Assembly: GCA_011526585.1 (NCBI GenBank)
Contig: WYBB01000106.1
Span: 1-51,587, forward strand
Direction: 5' to 3'
DNA from: Deltaproteobacteria bacterium
Lineage (GTDB): Bacteria; Myxococcota_A; UBA9042; PHBI01
DNA length: 51,587 bases
In this document: positions 1-8,598 of the stretch, in pieces
How the letters are laid out: each line of letters opens with the position of its first letter
Numbering within the stretch: the stretch's first letter is position 1
The notes under the pieces: generated by a model
Told to the model about the DNA's origin: nothing
Databases searched by the model: none
Seen by the model: only the letters and a program-made list of their open reading frames with translations
Program-made: the position numbers and the translations under genes

Positions 1-1107
1 CGGCTCGAGGCGCTGCGCGAGGTGACGCTCGAGCGCTTCGCGCGGTGGCACGGCGAGCGCACGGTGAAGGCGCTCGGGGGACGGCAGGCGCTCGTGGCGG
101 CGCTGGAGGCGGTGGCGGCGCCGACGCCGTCGTCGCTGGCGGCGGCGCTCGAGCGCATGGCGCAGGCGCCGCCGGTGGCGTTGCCGGCGAGCGGGTCCAA
201 GCCGTGGGCGAGCGAGCTCGAGGTCGACCGGGACGCAGCGCGGGGGCTGGTCGGGGGCGTGGCGCCCGAGCTCGCCGAGGTCGAGCCCAAGCCGCTCGGC
301 AGCGGCTGGGACAACACGGCGTGGCTCTTCGAGCAGGGTGCGGAGCGGTGGGTCTTCCGCTTCCCGCGGCGCGCGCTGGCGGTGCCGTTCATGACGCGCG
401 AGCTCGAGGTGATGCCCAAGGTCGCCCGGCACGTGCCGCTCGCGGTGACCACGCCGCGCTGGCGCGGCACGATGCCCAACGGGTGGCCCTTCGCGGGGTA
501 TCGCTTCATGGAGGGGGAGATGGCGGCCGTGAGCGGCCTGTCCGACGCGGACAAGGTCGAGCTGGCGAGCGCCTGGGGAGACTTCCTCCATCAGCTGCAC
601 TCGCTCGACCCGGCGGCGCTCGGGGTCGAGCTGCCGACCGATCCGCTGCGCAAGGTGGACGTGCTCAAGCGCTGGGACGTGACGGTGAGCACGCTGGCGA
701 CGACCGGCACGATGAGCGACGCGATCATGAAGGTCCTGGAGCGCGCGCGCACGGTGTGGACGACGAGCCCGCCGCGGCCGGTGGTCCTGAGCCACGGCGA
801 TCTCGACGCGCGCCACCTCATCGTCGAGCGGCGCGCCGATGGGGTGCGGGCGAGCGGCGTCATCGACTGGGGCGACGTCATGCTCGCCGACCCGGCGATC
901 GATCTGGCGCTGGCGGTGGGCTTCCTCGAGGGGGAGGCGCGCGCGGCGTTCTTCGAGGCCTACGGTCCCATCGACGAGGACACCGAGGCGCTGGCGCGCT
1001 TCCGCGCGATCGCGTCGCAGGTCTGGGTCCTGAGCTGGGCGCTCGACATCGGCCACGTCGAGCACGCGGCCGAGGCGCGACGCGCGCTCGCCAGGGCGAC
1101 GCGCTGA
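1..1107 (+). CDS. APH-family phosphotransferase (5' end outside window)
   Basis: This is a kinase of the aminoglycoside/macrolide phosphotransferase fold, expected to transfer phosphate from a nucleotide to a small hydroxylated substrate that cannot be named here. The nucleotide-binding start reads LGSGWDNTAWLF, the catalytic loop reads HGDLDARHLIV (the last His replaces the usual Asn, as in many macrolide-kinase-like members), and the metal-binding segment reads VIDWGD. The frame is open to the window edge. A GTG at 22 is possible, but an ATG at 157 would give the normal domain length of about 316 residues. The ~50 Ala-rich residues before that ATG are unexplained and may be a real extension. 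The next gene starts 17 bases downstream on the same strand. Confidence 0.75.
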   Translation, partial: RLEALREVTLERFARWHGERTVKALGGRQALVAALEAVAAPTPSSLAAALERMAQAPPVALPASGSKPWASELEVDRDAARGLVGGVAPELAEVEPKPLGSGWDNTAWLFEQGAERWVFRFPRRALAVPFMTRELEVMPKVARHVPLAVTTPRWRGTMPNGWPFAGYRFMEGEMAAVSGLSDADKVELASAWGDFLHQLHSLDPAALGVELPTDPLRKVDVLKRWDVTVSTLATTGTMSDAIMKVLERARTVWTTSPPRPVVLSHGDLDARHLIVERRADGVRASGVIDWGDVMLADPAIDLALAVGFLEGEARAAFFEAYGPIDEDTEALARFRAIASQVWVLSWALDIGHVEHAAEARRALARATR

Positions 1108-1124
1108 GGCGGAGCCAGCACCGC

Positions 1125-1982
1125 GTGAAGCTCGTCTACTATCGCGACCGCGCCGGCAACTTCGGCGACGATCTGAACCCGTGGCTGTGGTCACGCCTGC
1201 TCGGCGATCTGCTCGACGAGGATCCGCGCGAGCACTTCTTCGGGATCGGCACCATCATCGGCTTCTTCCCCGAGCTCGACGGAGACAAGCACGTCTTCGG
1301 CTCGGGCATCGGCTATCGCGACATCGAGCCCGATGCGCGGCGAGACTGGCGCTTCCACATGGTGCGCGGGCCGCTGACGGCGGCGAGGCTCGGCCTGGAT
1401 CCCGCCGTGGCGGTGACCGACCCCGCGCTCCTCCTCGCGGCGCTGCCGTGGCCCGCGTCGCCGCGCCGGCACCGCGTCGCCTACATGCCGCACCATCACG
1501 GCGCGGCGGCGGGTCCCTGGGCGGAGATCGCCGGCGAGGCCGGCCTCGCCTACATCGATCCACGCTGGGGTCCGATGCGCTGCCTGCACGAGATCCGCGC
1601 GAGCGAGCTCCTCGTCACCGAGGCGATGCACGGCGCCATCGTCGCCGACGCCTTCGGGATCCCCTGGATCCCCGTCAAGCTCTACCCGTGGGTGCTGGAC
1701 TTCAAGTGGCACGACTGGTGCGCGACCATCGGCGTCGAACACGCCTTCGAGCGCCCCCTCCCGTGGAGCGCCTTGCGCGAGGTCACGCCGACGCGCGACG
1801 TCGCCCACGCCGCCTACCGCTGGACGCGCCGTCGCAGCGCGGCGCTGTCGCTGCGCCTCGTCGCGCGCGCCCGACCCCGCCTCAGCGCCGAGGGCGTGCG
1901 CACCGGGCTTATCGAGCGACTGCTCGCGATGGTGTCGCGCTTCAGGGAGCAGGTCCGCGAACGCCACCCGGCGACGCGTTGA
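1125..1982 (+). CDS. ExoV-like polysaccharide pyruvyl transferase family protein
   Basis: This 285-residue protein resembles the polysaccharide pyruvyl transferase family (ExoV/CsaB type), which adds ketal-linked pyruvate to exopolysaccharide or cell-wall sugars. It starts with the family hallmark KLVYYRDRAGNFGDDLNPWLW. It also has the mid-domain pattern VRGPLTAARLGLDPA followed by VTDPALLL, and a C-terminal SELLVTEAMHGAIVADAFGIPW segment that matches the conserved surface His/Gly region of the family. The start is a GTG at 1125 with a GGAG-like site just upstream. It follows the phosphotransferase by 17 bases, so the two are probably cotranscribed. No other polysaccharide genes are visible, so the substrate is unknown. 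Confidence 0.8.
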   Translation: MKLVYYRDRAGNFGDDLNPWLWSRLLGDLLDEDPREHFFGIGTIIGFFPELDGDKHVFGSGIGYRDIEPDARRDWRFHMVRGPLTAARLGLDPAVAVTDPALLLAALPWPASPRRHRVAYMPHHHGAAAGPWAEIAGEAGLAYIDPRWGPMRCLHEIRASELLVTEAMHGAIVADAFGIPWIPVKLYPWVLDFKWHDWCATIGVEHAFERPLPWSALREVTPTRDVAHAAYRWTRRRSAALSLRLVARARPRLSAEGVRTGLIERLLAMVSRFREQVRERHPATR

Positions 1983-2151
1983 CCTCACGCGCACGACCTA
2001 CGCCGTCGCATGGCTCATCGTATCGGCCACGCAAGGCCGTGCCGCTCGTCTGAGCCCCCCTCGCGTCCACGTGCGCTCAGCCGCTTTACACCCACGACAC
2101 CAGGGTCCCGGCGGCGCCCCGACGGCCCTTGCTCCCAGCGCCTCCCAGCGG

Positions 2152-2166
2152 TGGCACACCCCTTGC
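2152..2166 (+). promoter_or_regulatory. sigma-54 (RpoN) -24/-12 promoter
   Basis: The sequence TGGCACACCCCTTGC matches the sigma-54 consensus (TGGCAC-N5-TTGC). The GG (2153-2154) and GC (2165-2166) dinucleotides are separated by exactly ten bases. A start site about 12 bases downstream (near 2178) would leave a ~24-base leader containing the GGAGG site at 2192 before the ATG at 2202. No activator gene of the NtrC type is seen nearby. Confidence 0.75.
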
Positions 2167-2201
2167 CGTATACCTCGTGGTCACCCGCTCCGGAGGTCCC
2201 G

Positions 2202-3746
2202 ATGCCCGCTGCGCCCCCACCCCTCGCGCGACCGCACGCGCTCGCCCTCGCGACCACGCTCGCGCTCGGCGCCTGTCCGCTACCGACCCCGCCCGACCTC
2301 GGCGCCTCCACCGCGCTCGCTCCGATCGCCGTCGGCCCGACGCTCGTGCTCCCCGAGCCGGACGGCGCCCACCTCCTCGCGCTCGACCTCGCCGACGGTC
2401 GCCTCGTCGCCTCGCGTCGCCTCCCGCTCTCCGGCCCACCGTCCCTCCTCGGCGCCGTGCCCTCCGCCCCCGTCGTCGCCGCGCTCTCGAGCACCCACCG
2501 CACCCTCGACCTCCTCGCCGTCGACGGCTCCGAGCACCGCACGCTCCACCTCGGCGCCCCCTTCGAAGGGCTCGCCCTCTCCCCCGACGGCACCCACGCC
2601 ATCGCCTACCATCCGCCCGGCACCGCCCACGCCGTCTTCCACAACGACAACGAGATCGCGCTGGTCGACCTCTCCGCCCCCGCCGACCTCGCCGTCACCC
2701 GCAAGACCCTGCCGGCTCTCGGCGGCGCCCCGCTCTCCGTTCACATCTCGCCCCCCGCCGGCGCCCGCCGCTACGCTTTCGTGCTCTCCGCCGAGCACGT
2801 CGCCATCACCGCCCTCGACGCCCCCCAGCGCGCCGAGCGATCCGTGCCCCTCGTCTCCCTCACCACCGGCGGCAACCGCACCCCGACCGGCGTCGTCTTC
2901 GCCGTCGACCCGCCGTCGTCCACCCTGTGGGCGATCGTCTCGACCCGCGAGGCGAGCTCGGTCTACGCGCTGGCCGTGCGCCGCTTTCCCGGAGCCGCCC
3001 CCGACGCCCCCGACTTCGACGTCGCCCTCACCCAGCTCGCCGGCATCACCCCCGGCGGCGCCGCCACCCTCGTCGCCCGCGCCGACACCCTCTACACCCT
3101 GACGACCTCCCCCTCCGCCGGCACCGTCACCCTCACCGACCTCGCCACCGCCACCGGCCGCACCCTCGCGCTCACCCCCGGTCTCGACCGCATCCACCTC
3201 TTCTCCGGCCCCGACCTCACCCCGCTGGCCCTCGTCTGGTCGAGCGCGCACGGCACCACCTTCCACGTCGTCGACCTCGACCGCCTCGCCAGCGGCGCCA
3301 ACAAGGCCTTCGAGACCCGCACCTCGCACCACGCCTTCACCGAGCTGTTGCCGATCCCCGCCACCTCGGCCTTCATCGCCCTGCACCCCTCCGACGACGA
3401 GGGCGTCTCGGTCATCGACGCCGCCACCTCGCGCATCACCGGCTTCGGCAAGACCGGCCGCGTCGTCTCCCTCGCCTTGTCCGAACCGCTCGGCCGCCTC
3501 TTCCTCCTCACCGCGCACGCCGGCGACGCGTTCATCGTCTCGGTCGACCTCGCGACCCTGCACCCCGAGGTCGCGCTCGCCCCCGAGGGCGCCGACGCCT
3601 TCGCCGTCCTGCCCGAGGCCGCCACCCTCGCCGCCTTCGCCGACCGCCAGGGCGGCCTCGTCACCCTCTGGCCCGCGCTTGCCGCCGCCGACGACACGAC
3701 CCTCGTGCTCTCCGCCTTCCTCCTCGACGGCCTCTTCCAGCGCTGA
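2202..3746 (+). CDS. Lipoprotein with predicted beta-propeller repeats
   Basis: The 514-residue product begins with a lipoprotein signal ending in ALGAC, so it should be anchored to a membrane facing the periplasm or cell surface. The remainder has repeated segments of the kind found in YVTN/WD-like beta-propellers, for example LLALDLADGRLVASRRL, GLALSPDGTHAIAY and VSVIDAATSRITGFG. There are no obvious catalytic residues. The ATG at 2202 follows GGAGG with six bases of spacing and sits just behind the sigma-54 promoter. It is the first gene of a three-gene operon with a barrel protein and a second propeller lipoprotein. Function is unknown; a surface binding or scaffold role is inference. Confidence 0.8.
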   Translation: MPAAPPPLARPHALALATTLALGACPLPTPPDLGASTALAPIAVGPTLVLPEPDGAHLLALDLADGRLVASRRLPLSGPPSLLGAVPSAPVVAALSSTHRTLDLLAVDGSEHRTLHLGAPFEGLALSPDGTHAIAYHPPGTAHAVFHNDNEIALVDLSAPADLAVTRKTLPALGGAPLSVHISPPAGARRYAFVLSAEHVAITALDAPQRAERSVPLVSLTTGGNRTPTGVVFAVDPPSSTLWAIVSTREASSVYALAVRRFPGAAPDAPDFDVALTQLAGITPGGAATLVARADTLYTLTTSPSAGTVTLTDLATATGRTLALTPGLDRIHLFSGPDLTPLALVWSSAHGTTFHVVDLDRLASGANKAFETRTSHHAFTELLPIPATSAFIALHPSDDEGVSVIDAATSRITGFGKTGRVVSLALSEPLGRLFLLTAHAGDAFIVSVDLATLHPEVALAPEGADAFAVLPEAATLAAFADRQGGLVTLWPALAAADDTTLVLSAFLLDGLFQR

Positions 3747-3771
3747 TCCCTCACCCCCCGGGAGCTCCCCC

Positions 3772-4449
3772 ATGCCCGACCCTCGCCCGCGCTTCCTCCG
3801 CTCCTCCCTCGCGCCACCCCTCGCGCTCTTGCTCGCGCTCTCTCTCACACCCACGCTCCGCGCCCCCGCCCACGCCGCCGCCGGCGACATCGAGATCTCG
3901 CTGACCTCCGAAGCACTGACCCTCGTCAGCGACACCGTCGCCGCCACCACCTCCGATCGCGTCACCTTCACCCCGGGCCTGCGCGCCGGCTACGCCCCCA
4001 TCGACCAGCTCACCGTGCTCGCCGGCTGGCGCAGCCTCGTCGGCCTCGCCCGCTCCGACCGCGGCTACGATCTCCGCACCTCCGGCGACGCCCTCGTGCT
4101 CGGCGCGCGCTGGTCCTTCGACCTCCACCCCATCGTCGATCTGCACGCCGAGCTCGAGCTCGAGGCCATGCACACCGACTTCGCCCTCGACATCGCCGGC
4201 CAGCGCGCCGCCAGCTCCGACTGGGGCTTCGGCCTCATCCCCAAGGCCGTCGCCTCGGTGCGCGCCGACCTCGACTGGATCGTGCTCGACACGCGCCTCT
4301 TCGTCGGCTTCGCCCTGCGCTCGAACCTGCGCGCCGACGACCTCCGCCTCGCCTCGCGCGCGCCGCACTCTCAGGTCGCCCCGCTCGACCTCGGCGCCAC
4401 CAACCTCTCCGGCCTCGTCTTCGGCCTGAACCTCGCCCTCGTCTTCTGA
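3772..4449 (+). CDS. Probable outer-membrane beta-barrel protein
   Basis: A 225-residue protein with a signal peptide (Leu/Ala-rich core, cleavage near AHAAAG) followed by alternating short amphipathic strands such as DQLTVLAGWRSLVGLA and LVLGARWSFDL. It ends in LNLALVF; a C-terminal Phe is the usual insertion signal of outer-membrane barrels. No family could be named. It starts 25 bases after the first propeller lipoprotein behind a GGGAG site, and its stop is 25 bases before the next lipoprotein. It therefore lies between two lipoproteins in one transcript, which suggests that the three form a surface assembly. Confidence 0.7.
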   Translation: MPDPRPRFLRSSLAPPLALLLALSLTPTLRAPAHAAAGDIEISLTSEALTLVSDTVAATTSDRVTFTPGLRAGYAPIDQLTVLAGWRSLVGLARSDRGYDLRTSGDALVLGARWSFDLHPIVDLHAELELEAMHTDFALDIAGQRAASSDWGFGLIPKAVASVRADLDWIVLDTRLFVGFALRSNLRADDLRLASRAPHSQVAPLDLGATNLSGLVFGLNLALVF

Positions 4450-4474
4450 TCACGCCCCGAGGAGACCCCGCGCC

Positions 4475-6142
4475 ATGCACACCCCGAGACCCACCGCGCT
4501 CGCCCCATTCTTCATCTTCGCGGCCGCCTGCGGCGAGGACAGCGCCTCCTTCAGCGACGCCGGCGCCTGGCAGGACGTGCCCACGGCCGCCGACACCTTC
4601 GACACCACCCCCACCGAGACCTCCGCCCCACCCGACACGACCTCCTTCGACACCGCTCCTGCCGACACCCTGCCGCCCCCACCACCGCCAGAGGACGAGA
4701 CCGACTTCGATCTCCGCACCCCCGAGGCAGGCGACACCTTCCTCTACATCCCCTCGGCCGCGCTCGACGCCCTCGTCGTCGTCGACGCCCGCACCCTCGA
4801 CGTGCACCTCGTCGAGGTCGGCCTCGTGCCGACCCTCGTGCGCGCCCTGCCCGGCGACGCCGGCGCCGTCGTGCTCAACGAGGGCTCCTCCGACCTCTCG
4901 ATCGTCCGCCCCCTGCCCGCCCAGGGTGGCCTCCCTCCCGACCCGCCGTTTTCGGTCGAGACCGTCGAGGTCATCCCCGGCGCCAACCGCCTCGTCGTCT
5001 CCCCGGACGGCGCGTTCGCGTTCGCCTTCTTCCACTCGACCCGCCAGGCCCCGACGACCGGCAGCCTGCAGGACGTCAGCGCCGTCTCCCTCGATCGCCC
5101 GGCCACCGCCTTCAACCTCGCCGTCGGCTTCCGCCCCGAGGCGATCATCTTCGCCGATCAGGATCGCCTCGCCCTCATCCTCTGCGAAGACGGCCTGTCC
5201 GGGATCCGCCTCGCCGATCTGGTCGCCGACACCTTCCTGCCCCCGGTCGCGACCAGCTCCGATCCCTTCCGCACCCCGACCGATCGCGAGGTCGTACCCA
5301 CCCCCGACGGCCGCTTCGCCCTCGTGCGCAGCCTCGACGCCCACGCCATCCACCTCGTCGACCTCCAGCTCGGCACGCTCAGCGCCCTGCCGCTGCCCGA
5401 CTTCCCTTCCGACCTCGAGCTCACCGCCGACGGCCGCACCGCGATCGTGCCCATGCGCGCCGCCCAGAGCGCCGCACTCGTCACCGTGCCCGACGCCTTC
5501 GCCTGGGTCCCCCCACCTGCCCCCGACCCCGCCGAGCCCACCGCCGACAACCCCTTCGTGCGCTACGCCCCGACCGGCGCCGCCTTCGGCTCGACCGTGC
5601 TCACCGCGGACCAGCGCCACGCCCTCCTCTACACCACCTCGCCGGGCGTGCAGGCGATCGGCATGCTCGACCTCGCCAACGCTCGCGCCGTCATTCAGCC
5701 GACCGTCAAGGAGCTCGAGGCCGTCGTCGCCTCACCCGACGGCACCATGGCGGCGCTGCTGCACCGCCGCGCCTCCGGCTCTGGCGACCTCGCCCAGCGC
5801 GACGCCTGGTCGCTCCTCGACCTCGCCACCGGCTACGCCAAGCTCATCGTCACCGCCCAGCCGGTGACCGACGTCACCTTCACCGCCGACCAGCGCGAGC
5901 TCTTCGCGCTCCTGCCCGATCCGCTCGGCGTCGCCCACACCATCCAGCGCGTCGACACGCGCTCCTTCAACGTGCACGCCTATCGCGTGCCCGATCGCCC
6001 GGTCTTCGTCGGCAGCCTGCCGCTCTTGTCCAAGGTCGCCGTCGCCCTCGACAACCCCACCGGCTGGATCACCTTCATCGACACCGAGACCGATCAGATC
6101 CTCCAGCTCAACAGCTTCGAGCTCAACAGCTTTATCGAATGA
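4475..6142 (+). CDS. Second propeller-type lipoprotein, Thr/Pro/Asp-rich linker
   Basis: The 555-residue product has a very short lipoprotein signal (lipobox FAAAC) and then a linker rich in Asp, Thr and Pro up to about residue 75. The body has propeller-like segments, for example ALDALVVVDARTLDVHLVEV, NRLVVSPDGAFAFAFF, IHLVDLQLGTLSALPL and GTMAALLH. It resembles the first gene of the operon in architecture but not closely in sequence, so the pair may be ancient paralogues. The start is supported by GAGGAG ten bases upstream. No enzymatic motif is seen. Confidence 0.78.
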   Translation: MHTPRPTALAPFFIFAAACGEDSASFSDAGAWQDVPTAADTFDTTPTETSAPPDTTSFDTAPADTLPPPPPPEDETDFDLRTPEAGDTFLYIPSAALDALVVVDARTLDVHLVEVGLVPTLVRALPGDAGAVVLNEGSSDLSIVRPLPAQGGLPPDPPFSVETVEVIPGANRLVVSPDGAFAFAFFHSTRQAPTTGSLQDVSAVSLDRPATAFNLAVGFRPEAIIFADQDRLALILCEDGLSGIRLADLVADTFLPPVATSSDPFRTPTDREVVPTPDGRFALVRSLDAHAIHLVDLQLGTLSALPLPDFPSDLELTADGRTAIVPMRAAQSAALVTVPDAFAWVPPPAPDPAEPTADNPFVRYAPTGAAFGSTVLTADQRHALLYTTSPGVQAIGMLDLANARAVIQPTVKELEAVVASPDGTMAALLHRRASGSGDLAQRDAWSLLDLATGYAKLIVTAQPVTDVTFTADQRELFALLPDPLGVAHTIQRVDTRSFNVHAYRVPDRPVFVGSLPLLSKVAVALDNPTGWITFIDTETDQILQLNSFELNSFIE

Positions 6143-6238
6143 ATACAAGGCATTATAACCCCACACCCACCCGATTGCCGATGCGCTGATTCACCCGTAT
6201 CCTCCTGGCTCGTTTCTCACACCGTCAGGAGACATGCC

Positions 6239-6622
6239 TTGTCCGTCAGCGCACCCAAGGGCCTCGCCCTCACCGGTTCGATCCTCGCCATCGTCGTCGG
6301 CTCGCTCGCCCTCATCGGCGGCGTGCTCGCCCTCGGCGCCCGCCACGAGATCATGGTCATCGCCGGCCTCATCTCGATCGGCTTCGGCGTCACCGGCATC
6401 GTTCTCGGCGCCATCGGCTGCACGATCAAGCCCGGCCCGATCCTCGCCAACGCCATCGTCTTCAGCGTCTTGACCCTCTTCGGGCTCATCGGCCTCGTCG
6501 GCGGCCGCCCGCACCCGATCATGATCATCTCGCTGCTCCTCTACGCGACGACGACGGTCTTCCTCTACGTCGGCTTCCCGCAGGCCAAGCGCTATCAGCA
6601 GGCGATGCGCGGCGGCCAGTAG
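6239..6622 (+). CDS. Small four-helix membrane protein
   Basis: A 127-residue protein with four hydrophobic segments (about residues 10-32, 37-60, 66-86 and 92-110) separated by short loops, so an inner-membrane protein of unknown function. I chose the TTG at 6239 because AGGAG (6227-6231) lies seven bases upstream. The nearby ATG at 6234 is only two bases from that site and is in another frame, giving a Ser/Pro-rich nonsense product. The stop codon TAG (6620-6622) is the first three bases of a tandem palindromic repeat. Confidence 0.65.
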   Translation: MSVSAPKGLALTGSILAIVVGSLALIGGVLALGARHEIMVIAGLISIGFGVTGIVLGAIGCTIKPGPILANAIVFSVLTLFGLIGLVGGRPHPIMIISLLLYATTTVFLYVGFPQAKRYQQAMRGGQ

Positions 6623-6858
6623 CAGCGACGGGGAGATGGCTGCGGCGCGCGTCTGCGGCGTCGCCGCGCCCCCTCCTCGCTGCGGCGTACCGCAGGTACG
6701 CCTCACTCGTCGGGGACGTGGCTCCTTGCATCCATCGCGCCTCGCTCATCTCCCCGCCGCGGCCAGTAGCAGCGACGGGGAGATGGCTGCGGCGCGCGTC
6801 TGCGGCGTCGCCGCGCCCCCTCCTCGCTGCGGCGTACCTCATCTCCCCGCCGCTGCTA
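6612..6858. repeat. Tandem MITE-like palindromic repeat
   Basis: An 80-base direct repeat occurs at 6612-6691 and 6759-6838. Each unit opens with TAGCAGCGACGGGGAGATG (6620 and 6767) and closes with its near-complement CATCTCCCCGCCGC (6747; full 19-base version at 6840-6858, one mismatch). Unit 1 is thus about 140 bases. Unit 2 is about 92 bases because its middle is deleted. The pair lies between convergent genes and supplies the stop codon of the upstream gene. It contains no transposase, so it is a non-autonomous element or a REP-like structure. Confidence 0.75.
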
Positions 6859-6886
6859 CGAACGTGCCGCTGCAACAGTGTTGCGG

Positions 6887-7369
6887 CTACGACACGGTCG
6901 CCAGGCGCGGATCCTGCGGTCCCTCGACCTCCTGGATCTCGACGCCGTGCGCCTGCAGGTAGGCGATGCCGTTTTCGCCGGCGTAGCCCTTCGTCACCAC
7001 GATCACGCGCTCGATCCCGGCGTGGTGGATCATCTTCGCGCACATCATGCACGGCTCGCCCGTCACGATGAGCCACGCCCCGCGCGTCGCCACCCCGCCC
7101 GCGGCCGAGTTGCAGATCACGTTCATCTCGGCGTGGTGGCAGCCGATCTCCATGCGCGTGCCCGACTTCACCCCGAGCGTATCGCGCAGGCAGACGTCCC
7201 CGCCACAGAGATCGCCGCCCCCGCGCGGCCCGCCGTTGTAGCCGTCCATCAGGATCACGTTGCGACTCGGATCGAGGAGCAGCGCCCCGAACTTGCGGCG
7301 CGGACAGTTCGACGCCTGCGCCAGCGCGAGGCACTGCTCGATGCGGATCTGGATGTGCTTGGGCTTCAC
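6887..7369 (-). CDS. dCMP deaminase (ComEB-type cytidine/deoxycytidylate deaminase)
   Basis: The 160-residue protein belongs to the zinc-dependent deoxycytidylate deaminase family, which converts dCMP to dUMP for thymidylate synthesis. The zinc site is clear: HAE at residues 79-81 (His ligand and catalytic Glu) and PCMMC at 106-110. The substrate-side insertion GYNGGPRGGG and the Cys-containing segment DLCGGDVC fit the dCMP rather than the cytidine branch. The GTG start lies immediately after the TAG stop of the upstream hydratase gene, so it is the last gene of a minus-strand operon and its expression is probably coupled. Its metabolic link to the acyl-CoA genes is not apparent. Confidence 0.88.
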   Translation of the reverse strand: MKPKHIQIRIEQCLALAQASNCPRRKFGALLLDPSRNVILMDGYNGGPRGGGDLCGGDVCLRDTLGVKSGTRMEIGCHHAEMNVICNSAAGGVATRGAWLIVTGEPCMMCAKMIHHAGIERVIVVTKGYAGENGIAYLQAHGVEIQEVEGPQDPRLATVS

Positions 7370-8590
7370 CTACGCCGGCTCCTTGCGCACGATCAGCGAG
7401 CGTTCGATCTCGAAGACCTTGGCGGCGATCTTTTCGACCCCACGCGCCTTCTTGCCGTCCTCGGGCATGAACAGCTCGGCGCCGTGCGCATCCAGCGCGG
7501 CCTCACCGCGCACGTTCTTGAGCCCGACGAGCTGCAAGTGAACGACGCCGACCCCTTCGAGCGCCTCACCCTCCGCGCCGACCGGCGCCTCCTCGACCCC
7601 GAGCACCCGCGTCAGCGCGTACAGGGTATCGCCCGCGACCACCGGCTGCGTGTGAAAGCCCGCGTGCAGCCCGAGCTCCCACACCGCGTTTTCGCTCACG
7701 TCGCGGCTCGCGAGCCCCAGCAGCCACGCGAAGACGAGCCCGCCATAGACGATCGGCTCGCCCGACATCGCGCCCGAGAGGCCCTGCGAGTAGAGCCGAT
7801 CGAAGTGCAGCGGGTGCGTGTTCATCACCTGGTAGGTCCACGCCATGTGCTCGTCGGTGACCGTGCGCCCGTTGGCGTGCACCCAGATCTGCCCCGCCTC
7901 GAACGCCGAGAGCGTCGAGTCGGCCGAGGTCAGCCCCGACCCGCTCACCCCCGGCACGTACGGCACGTGCAGCTTCGGCGTCTCGCGCCACGGGAACGCC
8001 ACCTCGCTCGCCACCGTCGCCGCCTCGTCGATCGGCTCCGCGCCGCTCCGCGGCACCATGATCTTGCGCCGGTACTGCACGACGACCTTGCCGTCCTGGT
8101 TTTCCGCCAGCGTCTCGACCGTGACGATCCCCGGCTTGCCGACGCCGCGGTCCTTGCGCTCGACGACGCGCGTCTTGCCCGTCAGCGTGTCGCCCGCATA
8201 GACCGGCCGCAGGAAACGCACGTCCCAGTAGCCGAGGTTGGCGATCGCCTTTTCGCTGTCGTTCTGCACCCCGAGCGAGAGCGCCAGGTTCATCACCAGG
8301 TGCGGCGCCGCCGGCAGGCTCTCGTACCCGTGGGCCCTCGCGAAGCGCTCGTTCAGGTAGAGCGGGTTCGCCTCCATGAAGGTGCGCGCGTAATCGAGCA
8401 TCGCGCCGCGATCGAGCGTCACCCCGCGCGGGTGCTGGAACACCGTCCCGGGCACGAAGTCCTCGAGGAAGTGCCCGTAGCTCCGCGTCACCCGCCTGTC
8501 CGTCGCGATCGCGACCTCGCCCGCGCGCGCCGCATACCCGCCGACCTCGATGACGAACGATCGGCCCTTCTTCCTGACCAGCGCTTCCAT
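7370..8590 (-). CDS. mch: Mesaconyl-CoA (2-methylfumaryl-CoA) hydratase, MaoC double-hotdog
   Basis: This 406-residue protein has two MaoC-like hotdog halves. The first includes YGHFLEDFVPGTVFQHPRGVTL and NPLYLNERFA. The second includes the hydratase-like WTYQVMNTHPLHFDRLYS and PIVYGGLVFAWLLGLASRD. This arrangement and length fit the mesaconyl-CoA hydratase of the ethylmalonyl-CoA pathway, which interconverts 2-methylfumaryl-CoA and beta-methylmalyl-CoA. The assignment is strengthened by the gene directly upstream, a methylsuccinyl-CoA dehydrogenase candidate whose product is this enzyme's substrate. The ATG at 8590 is preceded by AGGGGTG; a GTG two codons upstream is an alternative. Confidence 0.82.
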   Translation of the reverse strand: MEALVRKKGRSFVIEVGGYAARAGEVAIATDRRVTRSYGHFLEDFVPGTVFQHPRGVTLDRGAMLDYARTFMEANPLYLNERFARAHGYESLPAAPHLVMNLALSLGVQNDSEKAIANLGYWDVRFLRPVYAGDTLTGKTRVVERKDRGVGKPGIVTVETLAENQDGKVVVQYRRKIMVPRSGAEPIDEAATVASEVAFPWRETPKLHVPYVPGVSGSGLTSADSTLSAFEAGQIWVHANGRTVTDEHMAWTYQVMNTHPLHFDRLYSQGLSGAMSGEPIVYGGLVFAWLLGLASRDVSENAVWELGLHAGFHTQPVVAGDTLYALTRVLGVEEAPVGAEGEALEGVGVVHLQLVGLKNVRGEAALDAHGAELFMPEDGKKARGVEKIAAKVFEIERSLIVRKEPA

Positions 8591-8598
8591 CGTCACCC

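Noticed and set aside
6234..6473. 79-residue Ser/Pro-rich reading frame starting at the ATG at 6234
   Set aside because: It lies in another frame of the membrane protein gene, its ATG is only two bases from the ribosome-binding site and its composition is typical of GC-rich shadow frames.
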